The position numbers and the translations under genes were made by a program. DNA of 64,000 nt from Gordionus sp. m RMFG-2023 (taxonomy: Eukaryota > Nematomorpha > Gordioida > Chordodea > Parachordodidae): positions 8,161,366 to 8,225,365 of the forward strand of contig NC_088777.1 of NCBI RefSeq assembly GCF_954871325.1. Reading direction: 5' to 3'. The notes under the pieces were generated by a model. That model was not told where the DNA came from and did no database searches. It was given only the letters and a program-made list of their open reading frames with translations. Positions 11,223 to 24,800 of the stretch are shown one piece after another (position 1 is the stretch's first letter; each line of letters opens with the position of its first letter).

Positions 11223-14200
11223 AAATCCATTAAGATATTAAAATAATAAAGAAAAAAGAATATGCAAATAATTATTCAAAAATTAATCAAATTATTTATA
11301 TCTGATATATAAAAATCCCATCCTTTTATACCTTTTTCAAGTCACTTATGTGAACTTTTTTTAATAGCCAATCACATCGCTTAAGATTCGAAATTATAAG
11401 TATATTCAATACCAATCCGAAGGCTTAAAAATATCATTGTGGAGGATAATGTTAATATCCCTGGTTGGACTAAATTTTGATACTTGATTGCTTTTAGCAT
11501 AGACTTAACAGCTTTTGAAACTAGGACCCTATTTTGGTTTGTTTTAAGTATTTGGTATTATATCATGGTATTTTATTCTCTTTTTTTCTAAAAAAAATTT
11601 TTTGTTATCTTTTAGGCTGCAATGTAATAAGTTTATCCAGGACAGGGCCTAAAAGATGTTTTCTATATTAAAAATGAACGCTATTTGATGGTTATCTGAA
11701 ATTCGTTAATTATAAGATGTTTACAATAACATTAAATATATCAAAATATTTAAAGTTTTTTAAATTTCGATAAAATAAGACCTTCTAAAAAATCATAATT
11801 TAATTATTATATGGATTAATATGTTACAATGTCATTATAAATTCTCATTCAATATAAAATTAAATACAAATCTATAATTTCATTTAACACCCTGGTAGAT
11901 GAGTTCCTTCTACAAATCACCTTTGATCCACCTCATGCCATTCTAACTACTTTCATAAACATTTTCTTAAAATGCTTCAATCATTAAATCAATTCCTATG
12001 CATTTTTTTTATTTAATTATGGTTGGAGTTTCTTTCAACATGTTTGAATTACCTACGTGTTAGGTAGGTAAACATTATGCCAAATTATATTTCTCTCCCT
12101 TTTACAAATATATTATACTTTGTCATCGACCTTAAATGGCCCACGGGATATCATTTATCCACTCCTTCCTCTTTCATAACTCAAATTCTTATAATTTTTA
12201 TTTTTATCCTTGATATGTTTACCTTGCAGTTTGATATGTCTTTGCATCATGCAACATTCTCATTCATTTTTCTTTACGCATTCTTAACAAACTTTTTATT
12301 TTTCATCCAAATCTATTAATATTTAACATGTGTCCTCATTATCTATTATAATATTAAATCCCTCACAATCTTTTATGCTTCATTCAAATGAATATAATAT
12401 TTTAATAGGTCACTATGCCCCAATCCTTTTTCTTTGGCCACTATCTCTCAATAAGGTGTATCAGCTATCATTCGTTATTAATATAAATCTTATTTATATA
12501 TTTTAATCATTTTTGTTATATAATGATTCTCACCCATTGGCGCCCGACCTTATTGATGTGAGCAAAAAAAATTCCTTAAAATTTACTTAAACAAGACATA
12601 AACAACATATTTTAAATGGGACATCCATATTTAAATAAAATATAGTAAATTTGCAATTTATTTTAAATGATAAGAAATAAAAACAATCGCTAGAGATATT
12701 TTACATTTTATACATCCGATTCTGAAATAACCATTTATGAATTTCCTGCATCTTGGCTTAATAGTAGCTGATGGCCCTGTTTATCAAATATTATATTTGT
12801 GATTTGATGAAAATGTTTCAATTTTCTTCTTTCTTTCAATCTCTTAATTAGATCCACACTATCATTTTCCTTTCAAAGCATCATCAATTCTTACGCTTCT
12901 AAACTTTAAATATCAAATGACATAAGTTAATATTTTTATTTTATATGGCATCTATAGAGCAACCATGAATTTTCTACAAAATATGTGGAAGGAAACTCGC
13001 ATATAAAAACGTTTCCATTTATGTCAATTCTGTATAGTTCAACCTGGAGATCAACTCCGCCCATAGCATCTTAGTCTTGATGGACAATAAGAAAATATTT
13101 ATCATATGTTAACCCTCTCTTCTCATCTTATGGGATTTATACCAATATAAATGATGATATAGGGATAACCTATTTATTATCAACGTGTAAAAGTGAATTC
13201 CAATAAATTTTTATAGTATTTGTATTTGTTAATTTTCTAGATGATTAAAGAATTGTTCAATTTTGTTAATAATATCATTGTCTATAAGTTTTTTTACCCA
13301 TAATTTGTTTCTTGGATGGGGAAATTTTTGTTTAATCAGTATTATATTTATATAGTTCATTATTTTGCCTATGGATTTTCTTTAACCCCACTGATAAAAT
13401 ATCTTAGGCCATATCTTAATAAACAGGTGTTGTAACATTTTCAAAGTCCTAATCATTCACAATATTTGTCTCAGAGATCTCTCCCTATAGTGTTATAAAT
13501 GTTGAGGTCATCTGAAACAATTATTAAAAAGTGCATCATTGAAAAATAAATTATTAATGGTAAATAACCTATATTTAATATTTCCTATATTATGAATAGA
13601 TCATATTTTCAATATTTCATAAAGTTTCTATTGTGGGAAAAGTTCCATAAGAAAATCCCAATGTTGCCAATTGGAAATCAAATAAATGTTTTATTACTGA
13701 TTAATTTTTTTTTAAATTTAACATTAAATATACTAGTAATAATATATTATAAAAACATTATATAACTTTGTTTTTTTTGTATATTTATATATAATGGCTA
13801 TCGATTTAAAAATATTAAAATTTTGGCGTCTAAAATAATTTAACTTGTATTTTGATATAATAATATATTGATTTTGACAGGATGTTAGTTTAAAAAAGCA
13901 TCAATGTGCTTTTTAAATAAAAAATTAATTAGAAAAATTGATTGATCAAAAGTAATCGCTGAGCGCGAAAGGATTAGTCAATTATCTTGTCATCATTCTT
14001 CTATAAAATTTATTTACTGAAATTTCTATTCTTATATATTATAATTTCAAAATACTTTTCAAATTCTTTATTTTGGCTCCATTTTTTTTAAATGACATCT
14101 TTGATATTTGATTTGTTAATGTAATTCCTCACAGATTTTCAAAAAATCCAGTAAAATTTTTTATATAGTTTCAATAAGTTTAATAATTTCAAATTTCATA

Positions 14201-15880
14201 AATCACTATTTAATATAGTAATAATAAATTTCATAAACCAATTTTTCATATAGTTTTAATAGTTCAATAAATTTTCAAATTAAATTTTATAAGTCATCAA
14301 ATAAATTCATATTACTCACAACCAAATTTGTTCACCAATTATAGCATTCTCATAAATGAATATGTATTTCCATAATACTAATCAAAAACATTTAAAAATA
14401 GTTATATACATAACTTACCAAATAATTTCATATATTAGTTCATCCATATAATACATCATTAATATTAATTCATCCAATTTTGTTCATCAAATAATGCATT
14501 CAAAAAATATAGGCATATACATTTAGAATTATCGTGTCGATTGCTCCATTTATAATATTTTCATATTGTAGATATTGTTAGTTATGTATTTATTATATTC
14601 ATACCATAATGTTTATATATAATAAACAATTCATGTTATAAATCTCAAATAATTCAATGGATGATGGTTATAAATCCCTTTCGTGTTCATATAAACTTTG
14701 CACATCACTGTAAATAAACACAAAATTATAAGAGGTAATAATAGGATCGGGGCAAGAATCTTTTTCGATATTTTACTAAGAAATATCTGAACAAAAGATA
14801 AACTGAACAAATTATGGACCAATCATTTAGCCTAATTCCTCGCCATCAGAATATAACCTTTATCTTAATTTATTGGATATAATCTTATAAATACAACAAT
14901 GGCATGTAAATAAATAAGCTGGGCACGGCCTACATTTTAGGTATTCCTCATCTTTGCGACTATTTTTTGCATCAAACTTTTATATTCATTCTAAATAATT
15001 TCTTTTTATATGGATTAGACCGTTAACATTTCAAAATTCATTTTTAACAGCTTTTATCAGAAAAAAAGATTTAACAGTTTTACCCTAGGGTGATATTTAA
15101 TATATAATTAATTCTTGTATAATTTCAAATTACGTTACAAATATCCTTTTTAACAAATGTATAAAATTTTAAATTATTAGATATATATAGGGTTTTGCTA
15201 AAATATGTAAAACCAGAAATTTCCAAAAGATGAATTTAGGTTTACTTTAATATTTTTACACCGTCAACTCCTTTCCCCTCGCTATTCTCTATTTTCTTAT
15301 ATACACATTCTATAAACTTACATGGTAGATGTACCTGCAGTAAGTAACAAATTTGTTCAAAATTTGTATTGAATAGAACTAGTGTGTACGAGTAAGAACA
15401 AATTTGCCTATATATATCTTATATGGATATAGTTTTCTGAGGGGAATAGAAAAAATGAAATATGTGGGAACTAGATAGGTAATATTAAGTGAGTTGCATC
15501 TATCTATTTTGGTAACAAATTTAGTAAAGGATGTGGGTTAATAATTGATTTCATTTTAAAATACTCTTGTAATTTCGTTATTATTTTAAAATTGCCTTAA
15601 TTTTATCCTAAATAAAACAAACTATTTTTTTAACCTAATTATTTATTGAAATACAAGAAGTATTAGCAAAATATATATAAAATTTACGTTTTACGATGCT
15701 TATACTATAACTATTATAATTGATTTCGTTCATATGACATAGGATTAATCAAATTTTCTAAAATAAAAAACATTAAACTATAATACCAAACAAATGAATA
15801 AATTCTTTGATTGTCATAATTGATAGTTAAATAATTTGAAGGAACATGAACTTTATAATATAAAACTGGACTTTAACTAT
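11223..15880. other. Long AT-rich spacer without recognisable genes
   Basis: No ORF here has family features; the longest frames (for example 12077-12319 and, on the minus strand, 14631-14822) are hydrophobic translations of T-rich DNA. One LTR-like junction near 12537-12556 is listed separately. The stretch around 11900-13500 is richer in C and more complex than its surroundings and may be decayed mobile DNA. Confidence 0.5.
11880..12570 (+). mobile_element. Possible fossil LTR-retroelement end (LTR/primer-binding-site-like junction)
   Basis: At about 12540 the sequence CCCA is followed, one base later, by TGGCGCCCGACC. This resembles the CA end of an LTR followed by a primer-binding site of the kind used by many Ty3/Gypsy-like elements. 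No second LTR and no intact gene was found, so if this is an LTR element it is an old and broken fossil. The left border is a guess. Confidence 0.25.
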
Positions 15881-15882
15881 GG

Positions 15883-18070
15883 TATTATGAAGATAGCTAG
15901 ACTTAAGTTATTTATTTTCGGAAGAAATATTTAATATAATATCCTATAATTTTAATGTTAAATATTTTTAATATTATATGAATGAAGATGGACTAGAATA
16001 CTCCTAAAATATTTATTTATTAGCGGAAATGTCAACAAGTATGTTATCAAATCCTATAATTTAAACACTAACGTTATTTTTAATTAAAAATGTGGAAAGG
16101 TTTGTTAATAAAATTTTATATATTTTATTTTGAATTAATTAATTATAATACATTTAAGTATATACTTTATACAAGCATTCTTTCTTTTTAGGACTAATTT
16201 ACACCAACACGTTATGAAGATCGCTGTACCTACACAATCAAAAGTATTTTATATTGGAAATGTAGGTTTGTTAAAATAATATATATATGCTTTTATTCAA
16301 TTTAATTAATTGTAATATTACACGAAGATAGCTCGACTTTGACTTGGCCATATCCATATGAATTTATTTAAAATCGAAAATCTAAACAGGTTTGTTAAAT
16401 ATACTTTTATCATTCTTTTTTTAAAGGTTAATTCACAGTAATGCTACTATGAAGATAGCTGGGCTTTAACACTCTAAGGTGATTTCTTCCTTAATAAAAA
16501 TATGAAAGGTTTGCTAATAATATTACTTGTATCCAAAAATATTACGCAAGCCTGGAGATTTGATTTATTAATATAATACTAATATTCTTTTAATTTTTTT
16601 ATAGATTTATTAATTTTATCGCTATATAAAATTAGCTCGTGTATAAGTGGCTATATGAATTATTTTTCATAAAAAATCTTGATAGGTTGTTAGTTAATAA
16701 ATACTTTTTTTCTAACATTTTTTATATTTTTAGATTAAGTTACACTAACGCTGTAATGAAGATAGCTGATTTATTATTTTGCGTAAATATTTGTTAATAT
16801 AATATTTATATTTTTAATTCGATTTTAGGTGAATTAATTTCATCACTGTATAAAGAAAGTTGGTCTTTAACAGTTAATATGAATTAACAATTTATTATTG
16901 GAAATGTGAAAGGTTTATTAATATAATATTCATGTCCTATATTTTTTAAGGTTAACCTTTAGAAGAATATCGGCGACTTTAACTCCCCATATGTGTTTAT
17001 TTGTCTAAAATCTAGACAAGTTATTTAATATATATACTCTTATTCTAAGTTTCTATAAAGTTTAATTTACATTAACAATATTATGAAGATAGCTAGTGAA
17101 AATGTGAAGGGTTTTCTAATAATATTATTTATATCCTTTTAATGTTATTATTGGTAAATAATTTACACATTTATTAGGTTAACTCAACTTAACTACCTAT
17201 ATGAATTTATTTATTATCAAAAGTGCTGACAAGTTTGTTAATATATACTTTTATTCATTCATTTTGGGTTTCACATGCTGTTATGAAGATAGTTAGCAAT
17301 CGAAAGATTTTTATTTTTGGAAATGTTTGAAGGTTCATTAAAATAATATTTATACGAATTTTTTTATTATCATCTTGACTTCTTTTTTATCTTAATGAAC
17401 GTTATTATGAAAATGTTTGGACCTAAACTGATTAAAATTTTTATTATTGAAAATGTGAATATTTTGTTAATAAGAATTTATTTTATCGGACATGTGAACA
17501 AGATTGTTAATATATACTTTTATTCTAACATTATTTTATAGGTTAATTCACAACGCCATTATGAGGATAGTTGTACCAAACACTTTAAAATTATTAATTA
17601 ATTGAAATGTGAAAGTTTTTAAATATTTATATCCTTTATTTCTTAGTAATTATTTTGAATTTAACGATATATGAAATTATTGCTGTCCATATAAATCTAT
17701 TTATAAAAACTTTAAACAAGTTTGTTAAAATATATTTTTTTTCTAACTTATATTTCTTGGTTAATTTTTATTCAGAGTAACGCTATAATGAATTTAGCTG
17801 GTTGGAAACGCAAAATTATTTATTATTGAAAATGAAGGTTTGTTAATATAATATTTATACCCTTTAATTTTTATGAAGAAATCGTTATTACAATAATATT
17901 AAAATAGGTGGACATTCTATAAGAATTTCTTTATTTTCGGAAAAATAAACGAATTTGTTAATATAATATTTATTTTCTATAAATTTATTTTAATTTAATC
18001 TACTGCTATTATAATGATAGATGAACCTTAGCACTCTATATCAATTTATTTATTATTGGAAATGCCGATA
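15883..18070 (+). repeat. Degenerate satellite array 1 (ATGAAGATAGCTGGAC family)
   Basis: A core like GCTATTATGAAGATAGCTGG recurs at about 15886, 16213, 16321, 16446, 16755, 17080, 17283, 17557 and 17785. Between cores come a TTTATTTATTATTGGAAATG block, GGTTTGTTAATATAATATT, and a T-rich tract ending TTTTTAGGTTAATT. Spacing alternates from roughly 110 to 230 bases, so the units are composite and eroded. There is no coding potential. The same family forms array 2 at 29385-30450. Confidence 0.75.
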
Positions 18071-18505
18071 AGTTATCTAATATATGTATGAATATTGTGA
18101 ATTTTGTTTTAAGTGAAATGATTCAAACGATATTATGATTTATGACGGTAATAGCTCATAATGATTGATTTATAATGTGAGAAATCGATTAAACATTCGA
18201 TTCAGTATAGGAGGAATTAAGTTTGTATTCTTACTACTAGGCGGCATTTGGAAACCAGGACCCCTAAATAATATTTAACACCCTCAAAACATAAAATTTA
18301 TATTTTGTTTTTAATATGTCTTATGTGAATTGTAATTTTTGTAAAAACAAATATTCATCAATTAGGCTCATATTCAATAAATTATTATACAAATTAATTA
18401 TATTTTCCTAATGACTAATCTACTATTATTAGCACATTAGGATAACAGAAATAATATGATAGAAACATGCAATTCTTAAAAAAAAATTAATGAGGTGATT
18501 TATGT

Positions 18506-19140
18506 TTAAATACTTTGACCTTTAGAATATATCAATAAGGTTTTTATAAAGTGATCAACAAGATAGAAAAAAAATATTAACAATAGGTTACTATTACATA
18601 GGAATAGGATATCTGTATTTTTAAAATTAATTTTGGATGTTTCTCCGAATGGCAAGTATGGTTGCTTCTATTGAAAGATTATATTAACAATTCTAATCGT
18701 ATATGAAAGAAATTCTCAGCTACGTTTTTAGAATAAACACTTTGTTAGATTTATATAATGTTTTTGGATATTTATAACATGTAGTACGATATATTTAGGG
18801 GCCAAATTTTATAATTTTGAAATGTGTATTCAATCATGATGTGTTTACTAATGTTCTTATGTCAAAATATTAAAGATGTTCATTTTGAAAAAAAATTATA
18901 TATATTTTTTAATCATTTTTGGCCTTGTATTTAATGTATGGTCAGGTTCTCTTTTTCCCTTTGATGTTTTGTTTATAGTACATATATGAACTTATTCATC
19001 AATGTCACTTATATTTTTATACTTAACCTATAATATAATTATATTTTTTTTAGTAATACTTTTTTCCCCCCAATTTAATTTTTTATAACCATTTTTAAAT
19101 AGTACGTTTTTTAAAAACGGTTTTTAAGACTGATTTTATT
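18506..19140 (+). repeat. Dispersed repeat, copy A (pair with 47626-48410)
   Basis: Starting at TACTTTGACCTTTAGAATAT and ending near GGTTTTTAAGACTGATTTTA, this block aligns in the same orientation with 47626-48410 along its whole length, sharing AAGGTTTTTATAAAGT, TTTTGGATGTTT, GAAATTCTCAG, TCATCAATGTCAC and the terminal ACGTTTTTTAAA. It is non-coding and its identity unknown; it may be part of a mobile element, since transposon sequence follows both copies. Confidence 0.7.
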
Positions 19141-19559
19141 AAAGGATTAAAATTAAAAATTTCTATTTTTACTTCTTCCCATGTTGGTTCAATAATGCAT
19201 GCTATGAAATTTAGAGAGAAACAACAATGAATTTTTAACATGCCTATATCTAGATTTAAGGTATGTTTTAAATATATTATAATTTAATTAAAATTATATC
19301 TACCTTAATTAATAATTTTATTTTACTATATATATTTTTTATTTATTTTTATTATATAAATATCAAGTACTTCTGACCAAAGAAGAAAAAGTAGAGAGCA
19401 TAATATTAAAATATGGCTTAACATGGAATTATTTGTTATAAGAGTGGAGGATTCTATTGAGTGAATCAACTTAGGTTAATGTATCTTCATATGTAGGGGA
19501 TTTAGTAAAATGTCTACTTAAAAAAAGAAGATGGTAACATAAAATCTGTTACACAAATT

Positions 19560-20142
19560 GGAGAATATTAGAAATATTTTAGTCAATTTTTCTAAGGACC
19601 TAGGTTAAATAAGAATATTTTAGACTATTGGAGAAATCAGAGTAATAGATACTCAGAATTTGTAAATCGTCTGATATCATACTGGCAGTGGCTACCCAAG
19701 TTAGTGCGAAAAGATGTTTTTCAACAATTAACTTTATACTTTCACCTTATAAATATAATTTGAGAGACTAATATTGAAAATATATTAATTGTGGGACTTA
19801 ATAAACAAAATTTAAGTAAATAAAGTTAAATAATGTTAATATTAAAATTAATCATAGATATCTATTTATTATATTTAGAAATTAAATATTATTTTATAAT
19901 GTGCAATTAATAAAAATGAAGGTTCTATTTATGTTTTTTATTTTAATGATGAAATGAAAAAAATACCCAATACATTAATACGAATGTAGGTTTAAAATAG
20001 GGTATTTAAATCAGTTTTTAGAGGTTGAAACTGGGCCGATATTTTTATTTTTTCGAACCAAACCTGAACCTGAATCTAGGACCGTTATTTTTTATCCGAA
20101 CCTGAAGCAAACAGATATTCGTTTTGGTGGATCCCTGTCGCC
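19560..20142 (+). mobile_element. hAT transposon remnant, C-terminal transposase and right end
   Basis: Around 19660-19800 decayed frames give ILAVATQVSAKRCFSTINFI, LSPYKYNLRD and IENILIVGLNKQ, matching the Ac-like hAT C-terminal pattern (ASSERxFSTAGxILS...LxxxxVExLIxLxxN). Downstream, 19990-20142 is GC-enriched with alternating ACCTGAACCTGAATC and CGAACCTGAAGC motifs and ends GGTGGATCCCTGTCG, a plausible inverted end. The left end was not identified. Interrupted frames make this a non-functional copy. Confidence 0.6.
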
Positions 20143-20456
20143 TGTGTGTATATTTATATTGTTCAAATCTCTTTTCTCATTTTATTATATATGTTCTACT
20201 TCATAGTTTAATGGTCTTTTATTTATAATATTACATTGTTTTGCTACTATGATTATTTTACCACCACCAACTAAATATCTTTAATTTTTATATAACTCTA
20301 TTCCTAAAACCCCTACAGATTAAACATATGATTTTCATTTAAAATTAATAATCAAAACCGGAAAAAAAGAAAGAAAAAAAGAAAGAAAAAAATAATGATA
20401 ACCCAATGTCCCAATATCATAAATTTAAAAATGTGTATTTTTTAAATATATAATTA
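20143..20456. other. AT-rich spacer with a purine microsatellite
   Basis: Nothing gene-like. At about 20362-20390 there is an AAAGAAAG-type purine run. The segment separates the hAT remnant from the 3' end of the FN3 gene. Confidence 0.5.
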
Positions 20457-22642
20457 TTACATTATTTTAGGAATAATAGGATTATGGATATTTTTTGAAA
20501 ATTGGAAAAATTTTCGGGTCGAATATTCGCTCTCTAGCTTAGAGTGAATCACAGAGTAAACTTTTATAACGTAATCAGCCATATGTTCGAATGGTACATT
20601 GAACGTAATTTGTTTGGTATCCTTTAAATTAAAAAGAATGTAGTTATTATCATAAAAAAATAAATAATATGATTTGAATATCAAAGTTAAGAAAAATGAA
20701 TATACTAATTTAATGATCCAAAAATGTAAATACCTCGAGGGGAAAAAAATACCCATGTATTTATTAATAAATTAAATTTTATTATAATCTTAGTTATTTC
20801 GTGTAGTATCATTGCTAACCCTAGCCCAGATCAGGCTTTATATATCTAACTAATTTCAGTAAGATATAAATCCCAGACATCTATTACAAATAAACTAACT
20901 CTTCCCCGAGTTTTTGTTAATATATTGATATTGTTTCCTTATCCAATACATGTTATTTTTACCATTCCTCCATCTTTTATAGACATCTTAAAGGAGATTA
21001 AGAAATGGCCTATTTTCAGGGTTATATCCATTACCGTTTTTTCCTGAATTAATACTCTGAAGTCTCTTATTCCGTTTTTCAAACATTTCTAGCCGATATA
21101 GGCAAGTTAGTAGATCGTGGTCCACGTGTACATATTTTTATTATTATATTTGCATATTTCTTGTATTTGTCTACCCATTTCGAATATTAAATTAATTAAA
21201 CGAACCCTAATCATACCACTTCATTTTTTTCCTGATAAAATAAATATTTTTTAGAAGAGAACATTAGCCACAATCTACCATCCCCGAAAAAATATATTAT
21301 TAATTTTTAACCTTCTCCAAGTGCCTTCTTTCAACCATCCTATTGTTTTTTTCTACAATAAGCATGAAAAAATCAATCTCATTCCTAGGTATTGACGTAT
21401 CAAGTTTCAAAGCCAAGGAATACGACATGTTTGGTAAATGTTTCATCAATGTTTGTAATTCAAAGGCCGGAATGGATGGGTAATGATCTATAGAAGGAGC
21501 AAAAACATATCGAAAACTTACAAATTTTTATTAAAATAATTGTACCGAATACTCTAAATGGGTTTGTTGGTCGTAGATTATCATCTAATAAATAATTATA
21601 AATTTTTGAGTTTTAAAAAAATTCAAATAATGATTTATATATTAAAATAAAAGATAGCGCTATACCACTTATCTATCTCTCCTGTCATTAATTTATAATT
21701 ATGATGATCTAAATTATTCTACTAAAATAGAGTAAAAATATACTTGTAAAAAATTTTAAAGTTGAATAATTTTCCATATACGCATTATTAATTATGGTAA
21801 ATATTCGAACAAAATAAAATTTATCTTCTTCCAGGCGAGGTACCGAGAATTGATTCTGGAAAAAATTATATAAATTATTTACAATGAAAAGAATATTATA
21901 ATTTACCCCCTTTATTTTGTCTATAGCCACTAATGCAGCATTTCCATTTGTTATTCTCCAAACTTTATAAATAAATATGTGATATTTTTTAAGTAATTCT
22001 TTAGAGCCTCTTGGACTTTTAAAACTAACAAGCACTGAATATTGATTTGGGGCATTATTTTTAGTACTATTAGGATTTGTGTCGACACTAATTTTAACAT
22101 TGCTCACTGCAAAGCGATGTACATCTGTAAATAAAAAAATTAAATTACCAATGTACAAGGGTCAAGGGAATCTATTAGACACAAGTTTTATATTCTCATT
22201 TTGTTTAAATTTTATAAACAAACACTGAGGATATATTAAAATTTTGTATTATCATTAAAAGAAAGAAAGAGTAACCAATTAAATGATAACCTAAGATCTT
22301 GCTTTTAAATTAATACTCTTAGATAATTTATAAGCTTACTTTTTTATGTAAATTTGTAATCTTAGTTAAAACTTGCGCTTGATTAACTGAAAAGGAGGAG
22401 AAATATAAATTTATTTAAATTCAACTATAAAAAATTACGATTAGAATAAGTTTTATTTTAAAATATCCTAAAGTCTCTGTTAAATTCAAATCCAAGCGAT
22501 TAATCTTGAAATGAAAGGTTTGAAAAATATATATTAGTAGTATATTTAATTTACTAAATGCTTTGATATCAGGAAGGGATATTTGGCCTCCAGTTCTGAC
22601 AATGTTTATTATAAATAAACCTAAAGCAATCAATATTTTCAT
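20457..22642 (-). CDS. Small secreted fibronectin type III domain protein
   Basis: The first exon, 22642-22555, starts with Met and a clear signal peptide (MKILIALGLFIINIVRTGG) and ends in phase 1. It can join directly to 22124-21907, which continues after a 51-base in-frame intron at 21855-21744; together these encode one FN3 module (VSNVKISVDT, QYSVLVSFKS, KKYHIFIYKVWRI, FSVPRLEEDKFYFVRIFTI, STLKFFT). Two further pieces look like second halves of FN3 modules: about 21500-21405 (FELQTLMKHLPNMSYSLALK) and about 20645-20457 (ITFNVPFEHMADYVIKVYSV, YSTRKFFQFS), the last ending in a stop. The middle exons are uncertain and no membrane segment was seen. A secreted or surface adhesion/ligand-binding role is inferred from architecture only. 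No ortholog recognised. Confidence 0.65.
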
Positions 22643-24800
22643 TTTTTTTTAATTATAAAGAAACTAATAAATTTTTATTTTAAAATTTTTATAAAAATTT
22701 AAGAAATAAACTCTTATTCTTTCTTTTTTTAAAAAAATAAATCTGATAATATCATCGTATTTACGTTCCTAACGTGAATCGTATATAGTTAATATTCAAA
22801 TATTTAATTAATAATAGCTAGCTGACCTAATTTATTGTTTATGCTCTCAAATAAATCTAGATAAAACGAGTTTAAAGCAATTTTTATCTTTAGTTATCAA
22901 TTTAATTGTTTGTTGCCAGATAAATATTTGACAAATATTCGCCTGAATAAAAAAAATTGAGCAAACATGATCATTCCATGCCCTTATTTTTGGGAAAAGA
23001 TCCCTTAAATTCTTTTACAATTTTAAATGCGCAGTTTGAAGGTCATTTCATTTTTTTTTATGATAGAAACTAATCTATACCTATTTCCTAAATATATGTG
23101 TCTTACATTACCCTTATCCCTAAATTACCTGGTAATGGTTCAAAATGTCAATATGTAGTAACTTAATAAAACGATTAAATTTTAATCAAAATTAAAATAA
23201 TTATCTATTTTAAATATATTTTAACCTGTCTACGTTATAAAGTGTTAGCAAAAAAAGGAGTATATAGTTGAACAAAAATGTTCATTTTAACAACCCTGAA
23301 AAGCTATATTTAAAAAAAATAACAATTTAAAAAATATTTTGATGATATAATACCTATATTTATTTATTTTAGAGATTTGCGGCAAATATTTTCAATCCCA
23401 GTCAGTGTTTTAAATCATGTTTTACTGTGATAAAACTTATTTTTTTTATTATTTGAATAGTTCCACCCAGGCGCATGGCCAAAAAATTTCTAATAGGGGG
23501 GGGGGGAAGCAGGGAGAGGATAGTATTTTTTATATTAATGTGATATTTTTTAGAATATCAAAAATTTATTTAACACTTAATCTTCATATAATTTTTTATA
23601 ACTTAACATATTTTAATAAATTAAAATTTTGAACACAAATAATAAAATTGAATAATACACAATATTTAAGAGTGGATATATAAACCGGTATGTAAATCAC
23701 AATAAAATATAAAATGACCATTAAATTGAAATATCTTTAATAAATAGAAATTTAATCTTCTATTCATTCGCGTTATTTTAAGGTAAGTCTGTATTGAAAT
23801 TAAATCTCTAATATATATTAAGTAAAACTAGTCCTGATAAAGGTAATCTCATTTATACTAATTTATATTGTTGCCAAGATACAATAATTTTAATATATTC
23901 GGGAAAAAACTCCAAAATATTTTCTATAGTATTCAATGCTTCCATAATATTTTCTGAGAGGATAATCTACTAAAAATTAATCTATTTACCAAGATTTAAA
24001 TTCTGAAATCAATTGACCTTCAGATATATTTACATCCTATATATAAAAATTAGCTAAAATTTTAAATTTCTTTAATATCAAGATTTAATATATCTTCAGA
24101 CAAATTTATAGGCAATAGTATTTTGTAAATTGGAAATAATCATTTGATGAATCACAAAGGGCTCATTAAGTTGAGTTAAAAATATATTCAAATATGGAAT
24201 AAAAACAATTATTTTATATAGTATCAATTGAATCATCGTTAATTGGAACAATTTGTTTGTATAATCGGTGTTTACGGTTTAAAAATAATATATAATATTT
24301 CGTGGGTAAAAATATTAATTCACAACAAATACAACAGAAGTGTGAACCTGAATCTGGACCTAGAACATCTATGTTTTTGATGAACCAGAACCCAAATCAA
24401 CCTCTTTTGAAGTTGAGGATTAAAGATATCGATAAAAATATTAAAATAATTTCTTAAAATGATAATAAAAATAATAATATTAAAATTAAAAATAAATATC
24501 ATATTTCAAAGTTTAAAGCATTTTACAGATAACCAAATTAACAACTACATGTGCATTTTGAATTTTTATTATTTTTTGCCTAAAATGTTCTTTTTTTACA
24601 TTCCTAAATCTAAAAAATAAAAAAAAACCTAAAAGAACCTCAATGGTGGAATAATATTACATAATATCATATGCAAAAATACTAATTTTCAATCAACACC
24701 TAAGCTTAATTTGAAGTCGAAATATTCAGAGTCTTCTCACAAAAATTTGAACCGCAAACCATTATAAGCCAATAAATACCTTCTAGTAGGAGTTGCAAAT
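22643..24800. other. Spacer upstream of the FN3 gene with transposon scraps
   Basis: The FN3 gene promoter should lie just above 22642 on the minus strand; no TATA box can be told apart in such AT-rich DNA. At 23468 CAGGCGCATGGCC followed by a G tract (23497-23507) resembles the CAGGCGCG hAT ends at 48566 and 51003, without a partner. At 24335-24420 GAACCTGAATCTGGACC and AACCAGAACCCAAATC belong to the GC-rich ACCTGAACC style seen at 20060. Otherwise nothing recognised. Confidence 0.45.

Noticed and set aside
12077-12319. Plus-strand open frame of 80 codons, hydrophobic
   Set aside because: Translation of T-rich, low-complexity DNA; no start context, family motif or splice partner.
14631-14822. 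Minus-strand open frame of 63 codons with membrane-like segment
   Set aside because: Isolated, AT-driven hydrophobicity only, and surrounded by stop-rich spacer.
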